Positions 33,240 to 42,583 are shown, counted from the stretch's first letter. The stretch: 64,000 bases of DNA from Niabella beijingensis (GCF_020034665.1 NZ_JAIQDI010000001.1:2604001-2668000), one strand, 5' to 3'. The notes: generated from the letters alone by a model not told the origin. Numbers and translations are program-made.

Positions 33240-33965
33240 ATGAAAAAGGTATTGCTTTGCCTGTTGCTGACAGGCATGACACAGATCTTGTTTGCACAAA
33301 GAGTTATTGAAAAAACATACAAAACCTCTAACAGTCAGCCGGTACTGTTGCAGTTTGACTTTCCGAAGGTAAAAATTAGCAGCTGGAACAAAGATGAGAT
33401 CTATGTCAAAGCAACGGTTACTATCAACGACAACAAGCAGAACGACCGTTTTGAATTGCTGGATCAAACTGTTGACGGGAAATTGATCATTACCGATACG
33501 ATCGATTTCAAACATATTGACCAGCAATATTATGTAGAGGTTGATGGCATAAAAAAACGCTTTGAAAGTAAAGCAGATTTTGAAAACTATAAAGAGGCGC
33601 ACAAAGGTGAAAAAATCAGCTCGTATTCTACCAACAATGTCGATATCGAAATTGAAGTGGTGTTGCCTGCAAAAGACTATATAAAAGTAAAATCCAAATT
33701 TGGATTGGTGGAAGTACAGAACTATACCGGCCCGCTGACCGTTCAAACCGAGTTTGGAAAAATTGACGCTAAACTGAAAGAATCCAATGTCGGGAGAGTT
33801 AAACTGACGAACCGGTTTGGAAAGATCTACTCCGATTTTAATCTGAAGCCGGTCGAGAAGGAGGAAAGATCCTTTTATTCTTCCATCACTGCTGTTCCCG
33901 GCAAAGGACCGGCATACGACCTAAGCTCAAAATTCGGAAATATCTACCTGCGGAATACAAAATAA
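33240..33965 (+). CDS. exported DUF4097-like protein
   Basis: A 241-residue protein with signal ending ILFAQ. The core repeats resemble its upstream neighbour and recur as FGKI/FGNI turns: SKFGLVEVQNYTGPLTVQTE, FGKIDAKL, NRFGKIYSDF, SKFGNIYLR. This is the right-handed-helix look of DUF4097 proteins. Residues about 35-110 form a preceding strand-rich region (VKISSWNKDEIYVKATVTIN). The 72-bp gap leaves it in the sigma operon. A paralog of the preceding gene, so the two may form a heteromer. Confidence 0.75.
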   Translation: MKKVLLCLLLTGMTQILFAQRVIEKTYKTSNSQPVLLQFDFPKVKISSWNKDEIYVKATVTINDNKQNDRFELLDQTVDGKLIITDTIDFKHIDQQYYVEVDGIKKRFESKADFENYKEAHKGEKISSYSTNNVDIEIEVVLPAKDYIKVKSKFGLVEVQNYTGPLTVQTEFGKIDAKLKESNVGRVKLTNRFGKIYSDFNLKPVEKEERSFYSSITAVPGKGPAYDLSSKFGNIYLRNTK

Positions 33966-34411
33966 TAGTAAAGATCTTCTGCCCGTCTTGTTCGCCTCCG
34001 CGGGATTTATGCCTCAATTATCTGTACGATCCTAACCCCCGCAACGGCTTTTGTTCTCCAATTTCCGGAGCAGATCATTTTTAAATTTCTGGTCCGGAAG
34101 AATTTAAGACTGCCACAAAAAGCGCGGAACAGTCATGCACAACCGCCAACCTTTTGAAAGACCGGCCATTTCATAAGCGTATTTTATTTCAGGATAGCGG
34201 TGCGTATGATAGGGCCCCGTATGGCGCCACAACAATGTTACGCGTGATGTGATTCCTTAAACTGTCCCTTAAATAATTGTGCCCAAGTAAGCAATTTTTT
34301 CTAAGTTTGATTTCGTGCTGAATGAACGTTTTGTATTTAGCCGCACATTATTACAAGGGTTCAACATTTATTATCAGGGTAAGCGGCAGTCAGAATAGGA
34401 AATAGTTTAAG
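33966..34411. other. intergenic region, nothing recognised
   Basis: 446 bp between the end of the sigma operon and an AraC gene. Neither a coding frame nor a clear terminator or promoter is seen. Confidence 0.4.
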
Positions 34412-35266
34412 GTGGTTACCAAGTATAAAAAAATCGATTTGTTTGGGAAAACATGCATTCAAAAAGTGGAGTTAAAACCGCCTTTTGAATTTGCTTTTCC
34501 TGTTTCCGAACAAGCCTGTTTTTTATATATGTTGAAGGGTGCGATGCAATACCAATTTGAAGACGACCATATCCATATTCCCGCCAGCCATTCCCTGTTG
34601 CTGAACTGCATAAACTCCGGTAAACAAATAAAGCAATCAAAGGCTAACAGGAATGGAGAGATCGTAATTGTTACTTTTCATCCTGACATCCTGAGGAAAA
34701 TTTATGAAAGGGAGCTTCCCCTGTTGTTCCAGCCCAGTAATAAAATAACCAATCAGTCAGGCGCAAAAATCAATAATGATTTTTTGATTCAGAAATATAT
34801 AGAAGGCCTTCTCTTTTATTTTGAAAATCCCTCTTTGGTAAATGATGAAATTCTGATTTTGAAATTGAAAGAAATCATCCTTTTATTATCGCAGACACAG
34901 GAGGTGGAAACCATACAGGTCATATTATCCCAGCTTTTTTCGCCCGCTGCCTATACGTTCAAACAAATTATAGAAGCCAACCTGTTTTCACAAATCGGGA
35001 TCGAAACGCTGGCGCAAAAAACCAATCTAAGCCTTTCTTCCTTCAAAAGGGAATTTAAAAAATTATACGATGATTCCCCTGCCAATTATATCAAAACCAA
35101 ACGACTGGAAAGAGCGGCAGAATTGCTGGCAGTCTCCGGTGAACGTATTACAGACATTGCCCTTGATTGCGGATTTAATGACCTGGCCAATTTCACTAAA
35201 AGTTTTCATGATAAATACAAGGTTTCGCCAACGAATTACCGGCTGAAGCAAAATAGCCAGCAATAG
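34412..35266 (+). CDS. AraC-family transcriptional regulator
   Basis: A 284-residue regulator starting at a GTG. The N-terminal half is a beta-rich sensing domain (CFLYMLKGAMQYQFEDDHIH, PASHSLLLNCINSGKQI). The C-terminal AraC pair is typical: IETLAQKTNLSLSSFKREFK, then ITDIALDCGFNDLANFTKSF and KVSPTNYRLK. The SFKREF form belongs to the AraC subgroup with a cytosolic N-terminal domain common in Bacteroidota. A terminator follows. The next gene encodes a four-helix membrane protein whose control it may exert. Confidence 0.88.
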   Translation: MVTKYKKIDLFGKTCIQKVELKPPFEFAFPVSEQACFLYMLKGAMQYQFEDDHIHIPASHSLLLNCINSGKQIKQSKANRNGEIVIVTFHPDILRKIYERELPLLFQPSNKITNQSGAKINNDFLIQKYIEGLLFYFENPSLVNDEILILKLKEIILLLSQTQEVETIQVILSQLFSPAAYTFKQIIEANLFSQIGIETLAQKTNLSLSSFKREFKKLYDDSPANYIKTKRLERAAELLAVSGERITDIALDCGFNDLANFTKSFHDKYKVSPTNYRLKQNSQQ

Positions 35267-35307
35267 CGAACGCATTCGCTTCATACTTTTCGTGGACGGT
35301 AGATAAT

Positions 35308-35341
35308 GCCTGATTAAAATATATTCAAATCAGGCTTTTTT
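35308..35341 (+). terminator. rho-independent terminator
   Basis: GCCTGATT (35308-35315) and AATCAGGC (35328-35335) pair perfectly and are followed by six T. It ends the AraC transcript. Confidence 0.88.
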
Positions 35342-35436
35342 GAACCAGGTCGCCAAATAATTGACCCGGTCGACAAAAGCCTTCTGTTTTTTGTAGTGCA
35401 ATTTTGTGTAATCAGTAAACTTTTAAAACTCAAATC

Positions 35437-35925
35437 ATGACATTATCAGGTTTAGGGATTTTTCACACAATTATAGGTGTTGCTGCAATTGTTGCAGCAG
35501 TTATCGGTTTAATAAAAAAGGGTAAAATAGATCTGGGCAGGCTTACCGGGAAGATATATTTTTATTGTACGTTAGTCACTTCGTTAACAGCGCTCGGGTT
35601 ATCAAGTGTTACCGGTATTAATCCGGGACATATTCTTGCTTTGTTGATCGTAGTTTTGATTTTGATCGCTTATTTTCTTTACGCCAAAAAGCGGGGGAAT
35701 AACCGGGCCCGCTTTGTAGAGAACTTCTTTCTTTCTTTTAGTTTTTTCTTATCGCTGATACCCACGGTTAATGAAACCTTTAACCGTATTCCCGTCGGTC
35801 ATCCCCTGGCCAACGGACCAAAGGATCCGTTGATCGGTCAAACACTTCTTGTCCTTTTTGTTCTGTTTATTGCAGGTTCTGTTGTGCAATTCAGGATGCA
35901 ACGAAAAATTAATAAAGCAGTATAG
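35437..35925 (+). CDS. four-helix integral membrane protein, function unknown
   Basis: A 162-residue protein with four predicted membrane helices: about 5-25 (GIFHTIIGVAAIVAAVIGLI), 40-60, 65-85 (ILALLIVVLILIAYFLYA) and 130-152. Between helices three and four is an amphipathic loop with His and Asn residues (VNETFNRIPVGHPLANGP). A His lies in helix one and another at the start of helix three. I do not recognise the family; it could be a small redox or transport-associated membrane protein. It follows the AraC gene but has its own terminator on each side, so it is transcribed alone. Confidence 0.72.
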   Translation: MTLSGLGIFHTIIGVAAIVAAVIGLIKKGKIDLGRLTGKIYFYCTLVTSLTALGLSSVTGINPGHILALLIVVLILIAYFLYAKKRGNNRARFVENFFLSFSFFLSLIPTVNETFNRIPVGHPLANGPKDPLIGQTLLVLFVLFIAGSVVQFRMQRKINKAV

Positions 35926-35954
35926 CGGCCGCATCTCTGTTTTAAGCTATCGTC

Positions 35955-35972
35955 AAAAGCCAGCGGCTTTTT
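35955..35972 (+). terminator. rho-independent terminator
   Basis: AAAAGCC (35955-35961) pairs with GGCTTTT (35965-35971) around AGC, with T following. It lies 30 bp after the membrane-protein stop. Confidence 0.7.
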
Positions 35973-36187
35973 GTTCCGGTCCGCACATTCGTCCCTGAAA
36001 CAGGTCGTAAATCAATTTAGAAATGACTCTTATTGAACTATCGCCACCGGGCTTTACCATGCTATAAGCGATTTGCTTAAATCGATCAAATTATATAAAA
36101 CCGTCATTTAATTCTTTTTTTACGTCACTCGATCCTTTCTTTCCTGATAGGCCTTTTGTTGTCGCTAATCTTGTGTAAAAAACAGAA

Positions 36188-38590
36188 ATGTTTCAAAAGG
36201 CAGTAGCGTTGACAATCTTTATTATTATTATTATTATTAGCGGGGCTGCACCATCAATAGCTCAAAACCGGCAGGTTTATATCCAATTTAAACTCGAAAA
36301 CGGCCAACCTGCGGAAAAAGCGACGATACTATTGATTTCATTAACACCCGAAAACAAGGTAACGGCGTTGATTGCGGATAAAAATGGCATTATTCCATTA
36401 ACAACGGACAGCATGCAATACCATTTGAAAGCCGCCTTTAGTAACATGGAGCCTATTGATGACACAGTAATAGCAGATGGAAAAGTTGATACCCTGCACT
36501 ATAGCTTCCGGAAGCGTTTTAAAGAGCTGGCGACAGTGCAGGTAAGCAGCCGTAAAAAAATACTGGAGGTGCATGACGACCGGTTTATCTATAATGTAAG
36601 TGCGGATAGTTCAGCCCGGTCAAAATCGGTATCGCAGGTGTTAAACAACCTCCCTTTTGTAACGGTAGACGGAACGGGCGAGGTGCGGGTTGCCGGGCAA
36701 AGCACTTACAAAGTATTGCTCAACGGAAAGGAAACCACGTTGTTTGTAAAGAGTATTGCCCAGGCGCTTCGCAGTTATCCTGTAGAAATTGTTTCCCGCA
36801 TCGAGCTTATTACAGCGCCGGGCGCCCGCTATGATGCGGAAGGGGTAACGGCAATTATCAATATCATAACAAAAAAATTTACCGGGTACAAAGGATTTGC
36901 CATAGCATATGCCAGCGATCGTACGCACTTCTCAGATGGGCTTACGGTTACCGGCCGTGCAGGTAAACTGGGAATCACCCTGAATACAATGATTGACGGC
37001 ACATGGAAACCGCTGAATGGATTTAAGACAACGGTTACCACCCCCCTGGTGCCCTCAGCATTTGAAAAGCGAACGGTCAGCGGCGAAAATACCACCCGGA
37101 GAACGAGCACCAGCGGTACCCTGGAACTGAACTACGAAATTGACAGCCTGCATTCCGTAATAGGATATATAACAGCGGACAGGGCGTCGGCGGATAATGT
37201 CCTCGATCAGCAGGTATACACACAATTATCTGAAGGGAACAGCGAGAATGGATCAATTAAATCGAACAGCTCGGATAAATTACCCGGCTTTACTGCCGGA
37301 TTGGATTATACACAGAGATCAAGAAAGAATCCGGCGAAGGAATTGTCATTCCGCTTCAACTGGAATGGCACCAGCAATACCATTGATAATGCTACGGAAC
37401 AGCAGTATGGCGCTTTCAGTAAATGGATGCTCAATCATTCACTGGCGAGGAATGATGAATATACGTTTCAATTAGATGCCATTCCTGTGGCCCTGGAAAA
37501 ATTTACGGTGGAAGCGGGCGCGAAAACCATTATCCGCCGGGCATCGGCCGATTACACAAGCCTGTTCACATTTGACGAGACGTACAAGTATACGAAGGAT
37601 AACAATAACAGCAACAGCTTTACGTATCGTCAGCAGGTATATGCGGGCTATGCCGCCCTGTCTGCCCGGTTTAAAAAGAATAGCCTGCGGGCTGGCATCC
37701 GGCTGGAGCAAACGGGTATCGGGGGCTACTTTAGTAACCTGCCGGTCCCGGTAAAAGACAATTACCTCTCCCTGGTTCCTAACCTGTACTGGAGCCGTAA
37801 AATTGGCAGGGCAATTTCCGTTTCCCTGTCATATAATCTCAATCTTCAGCGTCCTTATATAACCAACCTGAATCCCTATGTGAACAATACCGATTCTTTT
37901 AATATAAGTTACGGCAATCCTGAATTGGGGCCGCAGCAAATACATAAACTGGTGATGCAGCTGCGTTATAACAATGATAAGATATTTGTAACAGCAACAC
38001 TTACCGGAAGCGGGAGCAGGGACAAAATACTTTCTTACCGGTTGTTTGATGCCGCTACAGGCATCAGCACCACCACGTTTGGTAATGTGGGTGTGGAACA
38101 GCTGGCAGGGTTCGGAATAAACAGCCGGTACGAATTTTCCAAAGCCTTCAATGCAGGTGTGGGAGGCGAGTTGCGGTACGTGGATGTGCGGAACCGTATA
38201 CAGGAAAAGCAGCACAATTATGGCAGTTCTGGTATTATTAGCGGCTTTTTTAACTGGGATGTAACGAAACATTTTAACCTGAGCGGCAGCGGCGGTATGA
38301 ATGTAAGCGATATAACCCTGCTGGGACGTAAAAGCCCCTATTATTTTTACCAGGTAAATTCAGGGTATCATATTATAAAGGACAAACTGTACGCCACAGT
38401 AAACTGGAATAACCTGCATGGCAGCTATTATACACAGCATACCAGTTTTAATGATACCCAAGTAGATAGCAGGACGACCGTAAAGAATCAATACAGGGTT
38501 ATTTTTTTAGGGATTCAATATACCTTTGGTAAACTTCATCAGGAAGTGAAACGAAAAAAAGATGTTGCAAATGATGATATTCTCCGGTAA
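36188..38590 (+). CDS. outer-membrane beta-barrel protein (TonB-receptor-like)
   Basis: An 800-residue protein. The signal peptide contains six consecutive ATT codons (FIIIIIISGAAP). About 30-105 is a carboxypeptidase-regulatory-like domain, about 125-230 a plug-like domain (KSVSQVLNNLPFVTVDGTGE, VEIVSRIELITAPGARYDAE, AIINIITKKF), and the rest a barrel with alternating strands of the OMP_b-brl_3 family. The absence of an aromatic-Phe TonB C-terminus is consistent with that family. It starts an operon with a LytS-like kinase 12 bp downstream and a LytTR regulator, a recurrent Bacteroidota combination whose substrate is unknown. Confidence 0.85.
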   Translation: MFQKAVALTIFIIIIIISGAAPSIAQNRQVYIQFKLENGQPAEKATILLISLTPENKVTALIADKNGIIPLTTDSMQYHLKAAFSNMEPIDDTVIADGKVDTLHYSFRKRFKELATVQVSSRKKILEVHDDRFIYNVSADSSARSKSVSQVLNNLPFVTVDGTGEVRVAGQSTYKVLLNGKETTLFVKSIAQALRSYPVEIVSRIELITAPGARYDAEGVTAIINIITKKFTGYKGFAIAYASDRTHFSDGLTVTGRAGKLGITLNTMIDGTWKPLNGFKTTVTTPLVPSAFEKRTVSGENTTRRTSTSGTLELNYEIDSLHSVIGYITADRASADNVLDQQVYTQLSEGNSENGSIKSNSSDKLPGFTAGLDYTQRSRKNPAKELSFRFNWNGTSNTIDNATEQQYGAFSKWMLNHSLARNDEYTFQLDAIPVALEKFTVEAGAKTIIRRASADYTSLFTFDETYKYTKDNNNSNSFTYRQQVYAGYAALSARFKKNSLRAGIRLEQTGIGGYFSNLPVPVKDNYLSLVPNLYWSRKIGRAISVSLSYNLNLQRPYITNLNPYVNNTDSFNISYGNPELGPQQIHKLVMQLRYNNDKIFVTATLTGSGSRDKILSYRLFDAATGISTTTFGNVGVEQLAGFGINSRYEFSKAFNAGVGGELRYVDVRNRIQEKQHNYGSSGIISGFFNWDVTKHFNLSGSGGMNVSDITLLGRKSPYYFYQVNSGYHIIKDKLYATVNWNNLHGSYYTQHTSFNDTQVDSRTTVKNQYRVIFLGIQYTFGKLHQEVKRKKDVANDDILR
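36221..36238 (+). repeat. in-frame (ATT)6 microsatellite in a signal peptide
   Basis: Six ATT codons in a row encode isoleucines within the signal peptide of the barrel protein. Slippage would change the hydrophobic core length without shifting the frame. Confidence 0.8.
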
Positions 38591-38602
38591 ATAGCTGCGA
38601 TC

Positions 38603-39646
38603 ATGAAACGTATCCGTTATATAAATCCCTGGTATTTTGCGCTTATTTTCACACAGGTCTATTCCGCTTTTATTTTTTATTTGTTTGCACGATTGCATCC
38701 CAAGGGCACACCATCAGACTGGCAGAGTTTTTTCTTTTTTACAGGGGCCGGATCCGGTACGCTATTTCTTATTTACATCAGTTACCGGATCATCCGGAAA
38801 AAAGAAGGCAAAATACCTGTTGGCTTGTTTTATGGCCTCCTGTTCCTGCTCAGTTTCCTTTTATTCCCGGTTTTTTACGGCCTGTATTATGGAGTACTCG
38901 TTAACCGGGTTATATACCGTGGTGGCGCCTCCATCACTTTGATTTTTAATGAAGCAAAAACCATGATCGGCGTATTTCAGGTGCCGATATGTTTTGCGGT
39001 AATACTCGGCCTGTATAATAAGAAAGTGTTTCAGCTCAATCAGGATATCATTGAAAAAGAAAATATGCTGTCTGAAGCGCGGCTGGTGCAACTGCAGCAA
39101 CAGGTAGATCCTCATTTTTTATTCAACAACCTTAACATCCTTTCCGCATTGATCCGCCAGTCTCCGGAACAGGCCGAGTTATTTTCTCAAAAATTATCAG
39201 AACTGTACCGGTATCATCTCCGTTCGGGCAAGCAGCAATTGGTTACACTAACAGGCGAGCTGCAATATATGCAGGACTATCTCTATCTTTTAAAATGCCG
39301 TTTTGGGGAAGCCTTTCCCCTCCGCATGTTTACAACAGCAACCATTTCCAATGACGCCCTGTTTATCATCACCGGCACATTGCAATTATTGCTGGAAAAT
39401 GTAGTAAAACATAATGCGGCCTCGCTGCAGCAGCCGGTTACCATTAGAATAAGCATCAATAATGAAGAACTTATAATAGAAAACAAGGTGTATCCCCGCG
39501 AAGCAGTATCCGAAGGGATCGGGCTGAAGAACCTTGAGCACCGGTACCAGATATTAACCGGGAAAAAAATAGTTTATGGAATTACAAACGGCATATTCCG
39601 TGTGCAGGTGCCACTAATTAAACAATTGAAATTGCCGGGAGCATAA
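38603..39646 (+). CDS. LytS-family sensor histidine kinase
   Basis: A 347-residue kinase with four predicted membrane helices (about 10-140), a coiled-coil linker (NQDIIEKENMLSEARLVQLQ) and the His_kinase domain with QQVDPHFLFNNLNILSALI as phospho-acceptor motif. ATPase motifs are LQLLLENVVKHNAA and EGIGLKNLEHRYQI. No sensing domain outside the membrane part. It sits 12 bp after the barrel gene and 25 bp before its LytTR partner, one operon. Confidence 0.92.
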   Translation: MKRIRYINPWYFALIFTQVYSAFIFYLFARLHPKGTPSDWQSFFFFTGAGSGTLFLIYISYRIIRKKEGKIPVGLFYGLLFLLSFLLFPVFYGLYYGVLVNRVIYRGGASITLIFNEAKTMIGVFQVPICFAVILGLYNKKVFQLNQDIIEKENMLSEARLVQLQQQVDPHFLFNNLNILSALIRQSPEQAELFSQKLSELYRYHLRSGKQQLVTLTGELQYMQDYLYLLKCRFGEAFPLRMFTTATISNDALFIITGTLQLLLENVVKHNAASLQQPVTIRISINNEELIIENKVYPREAVSEGIGLKNLEHRYQILTGKKIVYGITNGIFRVQVPLIKQLKLPGA

Positions 39647-39671
39647 AATTTTCTGTATTAAAAATGAACGA

Positions 39672-40433
39672 ATGAATATTGTTATTGTAGAAGATGAATT
39701 GCCTGCTTCAGAGCAGCTACGCAGGTTTGTAACTGCTTACCGGGAGCCGGTAGCCATTACCGGGATGTACAGTACCTGCTCGGAGATTGTGAAATACCTT
39801 GATGACAATGAAATGGTTGATGTGATATTTTGTGATATCGAACTGCGGGATGGGAATGCCCTTACTGCGTTGCAGAAAATCAACCTGAAAACAGTGATTG
39901 TTTTTACAACAGCCTATGATCAGTTCTGGAATGCATCTTTAAAACATAACGGTATTGACTACCTGCTAAAGCCCCTTACCGCTAAAAAAGTACATGCCGC
40001 ATTGGATAAGGTCGTAACGTTGAAGCGTATTTTTACCAAGGATAACCAGATACTGAAACAACTGTCGGGGATATTGCAACAGAACCCTGGTGCGGGTTAC
40101 AGAAAGCGGTTCCCGGTGCGGGTGGGCAGCGAGCTTTTTGTAATTGATGCAGCCGATGTTATTTTTTTCCGTATTGTGAACGGCGTCGTCTTTGCTGTAG
40201 TGGACGAAAAGAAAAAATACCCGCTGATGGAAGAAACACTTTCCGCACTTGAAGAACAATTAGATCCACAGCAATTTTTCCGTGTGAACCGGTCGGATGT
40301 GGTCAACGTTCGCTTTATTAAATCCATCCGCATTGAGGAGGCGAGCGACTACACCGTACTGCTTAAGAACAGCAATGAAAAAATTCCGGTAAGCCAGTCC
40401 AGGATAAGCCAGCTAAAAGAATGGTTTGCCTGA
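39672..40433 (+). CDS. LytTR-family response regulator
   Basis: A 253-residue regulator. Receiver: IVEDELPASEQL, phospho-acceptor Asp in VIFCDIELRDG, Lys in DYLLKPLTAKK. LytTR DNA-binding domain (about 145-250): FPVRVGSELFVIDAADVIFF, FFRVNRSDVVNVRFIKSI, KIPVSQSRISQLKEW. A tiny upstream frame ATG-AAC-GAA-TGA overlaps the start codon, possibly coupling its translation. It probably drives the barrel operon and perhaps the glycosidase gene downstream. Confidence 0.92.
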   Translation: MNIVIVEDELPASEQLRRFVTAYREPVAITGMYSTCSEIVKYLDDNEMVDVIFCDIELRDGNALTALQKINLKTVIVFTTAYDQFWNASLKHNGIDYLLKPLTAKKVHAALDKVVTLKRIFTKDNQILKQLSGILQQNPGAGYRKRFPVRVGSELFVIDAADVIFFRIVNGVVFAVVDEKKKYPLMEETLSALEEQLDPQQFFRVNRSDVVNVRFIKSIRIEEASDYTVLLKNSNEKIPVSQSRISQLKEWFA

Positions 40434-40474
40434 TGAAACGCAAAAACGAAGGGAAACGGGAGTGATATTTCTAT

Positions 40475-40586
40475 GTTCACGCGGTGTTAATTATACAAAC
40501 ACGATCTCCATGTACTTGTCCCAAACTTCTTTTACCTTCAGATATGTCATGAATAAGGTCCCTTTATTCATGACAGTAGCGTGAAC
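40475..40586. other. nested inverted repeats, candidate structured RNA or operator
   Basis: Outer arms GTTCACGC (40475-40482) and GCGTGAAC (40579-40586) are perfect. Inside lie a perfect 12-bp inverted repeat TGTCATGAATAA (40545-40556) / TTATTCATGACA (40564-40575) with a 7-base loop, and a 5-bp hairpin GTGTT/AACAC (40484-40502). The result could fold as a closed three-stem element. No T-run follows, so it is not a simple terminator. It sits between the LytTR gene and the glycosidase gene. Confidence 0.5.
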
Positions 40587-40598
40587 AATCGCTTCCTG

Positions 40599-40631
40599 TT
40601 GATCAATTGTTTCCAAACTTTTGTAACTTTC
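40599..40631 (+). promoter_or_regulatory. possible promoter of the glycosidase gene
   Basis: TTG at 40599-40601 and TAACTTTC at 40624-40631 (one mismatch to TAnnTTTG) are 22 bp apart, giving a transcript start near 40637. Moderate match only. Confidence 0.4.
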
Positions 40632-40672
40632 GCCCTTACACTTTTTTATCAAACATATAATGTGTCATTTTT

Positions 40673-42463
40673 ATGTTAGCGATTGCAAGAAAACAGATGA
40701 ACCGAATCCTTTGCCTGGGTCTGTGCGGCGGCATTTCCCTGGCCACGTTTTCTCAACAGCCTGAATGGGACAAAGGACAAACCTTTACCGAAGCTCCGGA
40801 CCCGGTATTATCCGGCGGACAGAGCTGGCTTTCTGTAAAACCCGGTCTCCATGCCTCGTTTGTTTCGATCGACAAGCGTTTTGCCAAATCAGAAGCGCCG
40901 GATATCCCTGCTGAAAAGACGATGCACCTGAGGGGATGGCAGGGCGAACGTCTGTCTGCCCAGGTCCTGCTCTGGACAATCGATTCTGTTCCCGGCGTAA
41001 AAGTGCAGGTAACGGATCCAGTTGGTTCAAATGGTAAAAAGCTTGGTGCTGCCGGATATGCCCGCTTCGAACGCTATATTATTACGGATACATATGGCCC
41101 CGGATGCGGCTGGCGTAAACCCGGCGACTTCCCTGCTTCGCTGTCACCCGACCTGCTCGATGACCTTTCCTCCTTCAACCTTGAAAAGAAAAAAGTACGT
41201 CCTGTATGGATCACGATCGAGATACCCCGTACCGCCGAAAAAGGCAGGTATACGGCAAAAGTGGAGGTGACCTCGCCGGCCGGTAAAAGACAGGAATTGA
41301 ACCTGACCCTCGACGTAATTGATCTCCTGCTTCCGGAAGCGGGGGCCTGGACATTTCATCTCGATCAGTGGCAGCACCCCTCGGCCATCGCCCGTGTCAA
41401 CAAGGTAGCTGTCTGGAGCGACGCACACTTCCGGGTTATGGAGCCGCAAATGCGTATGCTGGCTGATCTGGGTCAGAAAGTGATCACCGCAACGCTCAAT
41501 AAGGATCCCTGGCACGTGCAAACGCAGGACCCTTACGAGGACATGATCATCTGGACAAAGGAAAAGAATGGCCGCTGGTCGTACGATTACGGAATATTCG
41601 ATAAATGGGTTTCTTTCATGATGGGCCTTGGCATCAAAAAGATGATCAACTGTTACTCCATCGTACCCTGGAACAATGAGATCCATTATAAGGATGCGGC
41701 CACCGGCAAATTTGTAGATGTGGTAGCCAAACCCGGAACGCCCGCATTCACCGAAATGTGGGAACCTTTTCTAAAAGATTTTGTGCGCCATCTTCGTGAA
41801 AAGGGCTGGCTGGAGATCACGAACATTGCGCTTGATGAGCGAAACAAGGAAGAAATGGGACTGGCTTTTGCACTGATCGAAAAAGCATCGCCTGCGCTGA
41901 GCGTTTCCTATGCCGATAACCAGAAAACCTATCAACGTTATCCGAACAGCCGCGATGTGAGCACGGCCGTTCAGCACCCTATTGATACAAAAGATCTGAA
42001 AGACCGCACTGCCAGGGGGTTGAATACAACGTTCTACGTGTATTGCGGTAATAATTTCCCCAATCAGTTCACCTTTTCAGATCCGGCAGAGTCTGCATAT
42101 ATGGGCTGGTACGCGATGGCAGCCGGCTATAACGGTGTGCTGCGCTGGGCGTTCAATTCCTGGGTGGAGCAGCCGCTGGTAGATTCACGTTTCAGAACAT
42201 GGCCGGCGGGGGATACCTATATCGTATACCCGCAGGCCCGCAGCTCCATCCGTTACGAGCGGCTGCTGGAAGGTATCCAGGATTATGAGAAAGTGCGGAT
42301 CGTAAAGAAGCTGCTGGAACAAAACCAGGATAATACCCGGCTGAATGCCCTGAATGCAGCTATTGAAAAACTGAATAACAACAAGCGTCATGATGGCTGG
42401 AACAATGATCTGAATGCCGCGAAAGAGCTGTTGAATGATATTGCCGCATCACTGGGAAAATAG
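40673..42463 (+). CDS. GH123/DUF4091-like secreted glycosidase
   Basis: A 596-residue protein. Signal peptide: from the first ATG it is MLAIARKQMNRILCLGLCGG, ending FSQQ; the internal ATG at 40697 is also plausible. N-terminal beta-domain about 35-225 (EKTMHLRGWQGERLSAQVLL). From about 230 is a TIM-barrel-like catalytic region with the acidic pair in NIALDERNKEEM, matching the Asp-Glu used by GH123 beta-N-acetylgalactosaminidases in substrate-assisted catalysis. The C-terminal part has GWYAMAAGYNGVLRWAFNSW and YERLLEGIQDYEKVRI, typical DUF4091 hallmarks. Substrate specificity cannot be set from sequence. It lies alone, downstream of a LytTR regulator. Confidence 0.82.
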   Translation: MLAIARKQMNRILCLGLCGGISLATFSQQPEWDKGQTFTEAPDPVLSGGQSWLSVKPGLHASFVSIDKRFAKSEAPDIPAEKTMHLRGWQGERLSAQVLLWTIDSVPGVKVQVTDPVGSNGKKLGAAGYARFERYIITDTYGPGCGWRKPGDFPASLSPDLLDDLSSFNLEKKKVRPVWITIEIPRTAEKGRYTAKVEVTSPAGKRQELNLTLDVIDLLLPEAGAWTFHLDQWQHPSAIARVNKVAVWSDAHFRVMEPQMRMLADLGQKVITATLNKDPWHVQTQDPYEDMIIWTKEKNGRWSYDYGIFDKWVSFMMGLGIKKMINCYSIVPWNNEIHYKDAATGKFVDVVAKPGTPAFTEMWEPFLKDFVRHLREKGWLEITNIALDERNKEEMGLAFALIEKASPALSVSYADNQKTYQRYPNSRDVSTAVQHPIDTKDLKDRTARGLNTTFYVYCGNNFPNQFTFSDPAESAYMGWYAMAAGYNGVLRWAFNSWVEQPLVDSRFRTWPAGDTYIVYPQARSSIRYERLLEGIQDYEKVRIVKKLLEQNQDNTRLNALNAAIEKLNNNKRHDGWNNDLNAAKELLNDIAASLGK

Positions 42464-42583
42464 ATCTTTTTAATTTGCAGGAACCTGCTCACCAGCCGGA
42501 TCCCCGCAAAAGGCCGGAGCTTGATGTCATTACTCTGTGTATAATGTGATCGATGACGGGTAGTTGATATTTATGAAACCGGA

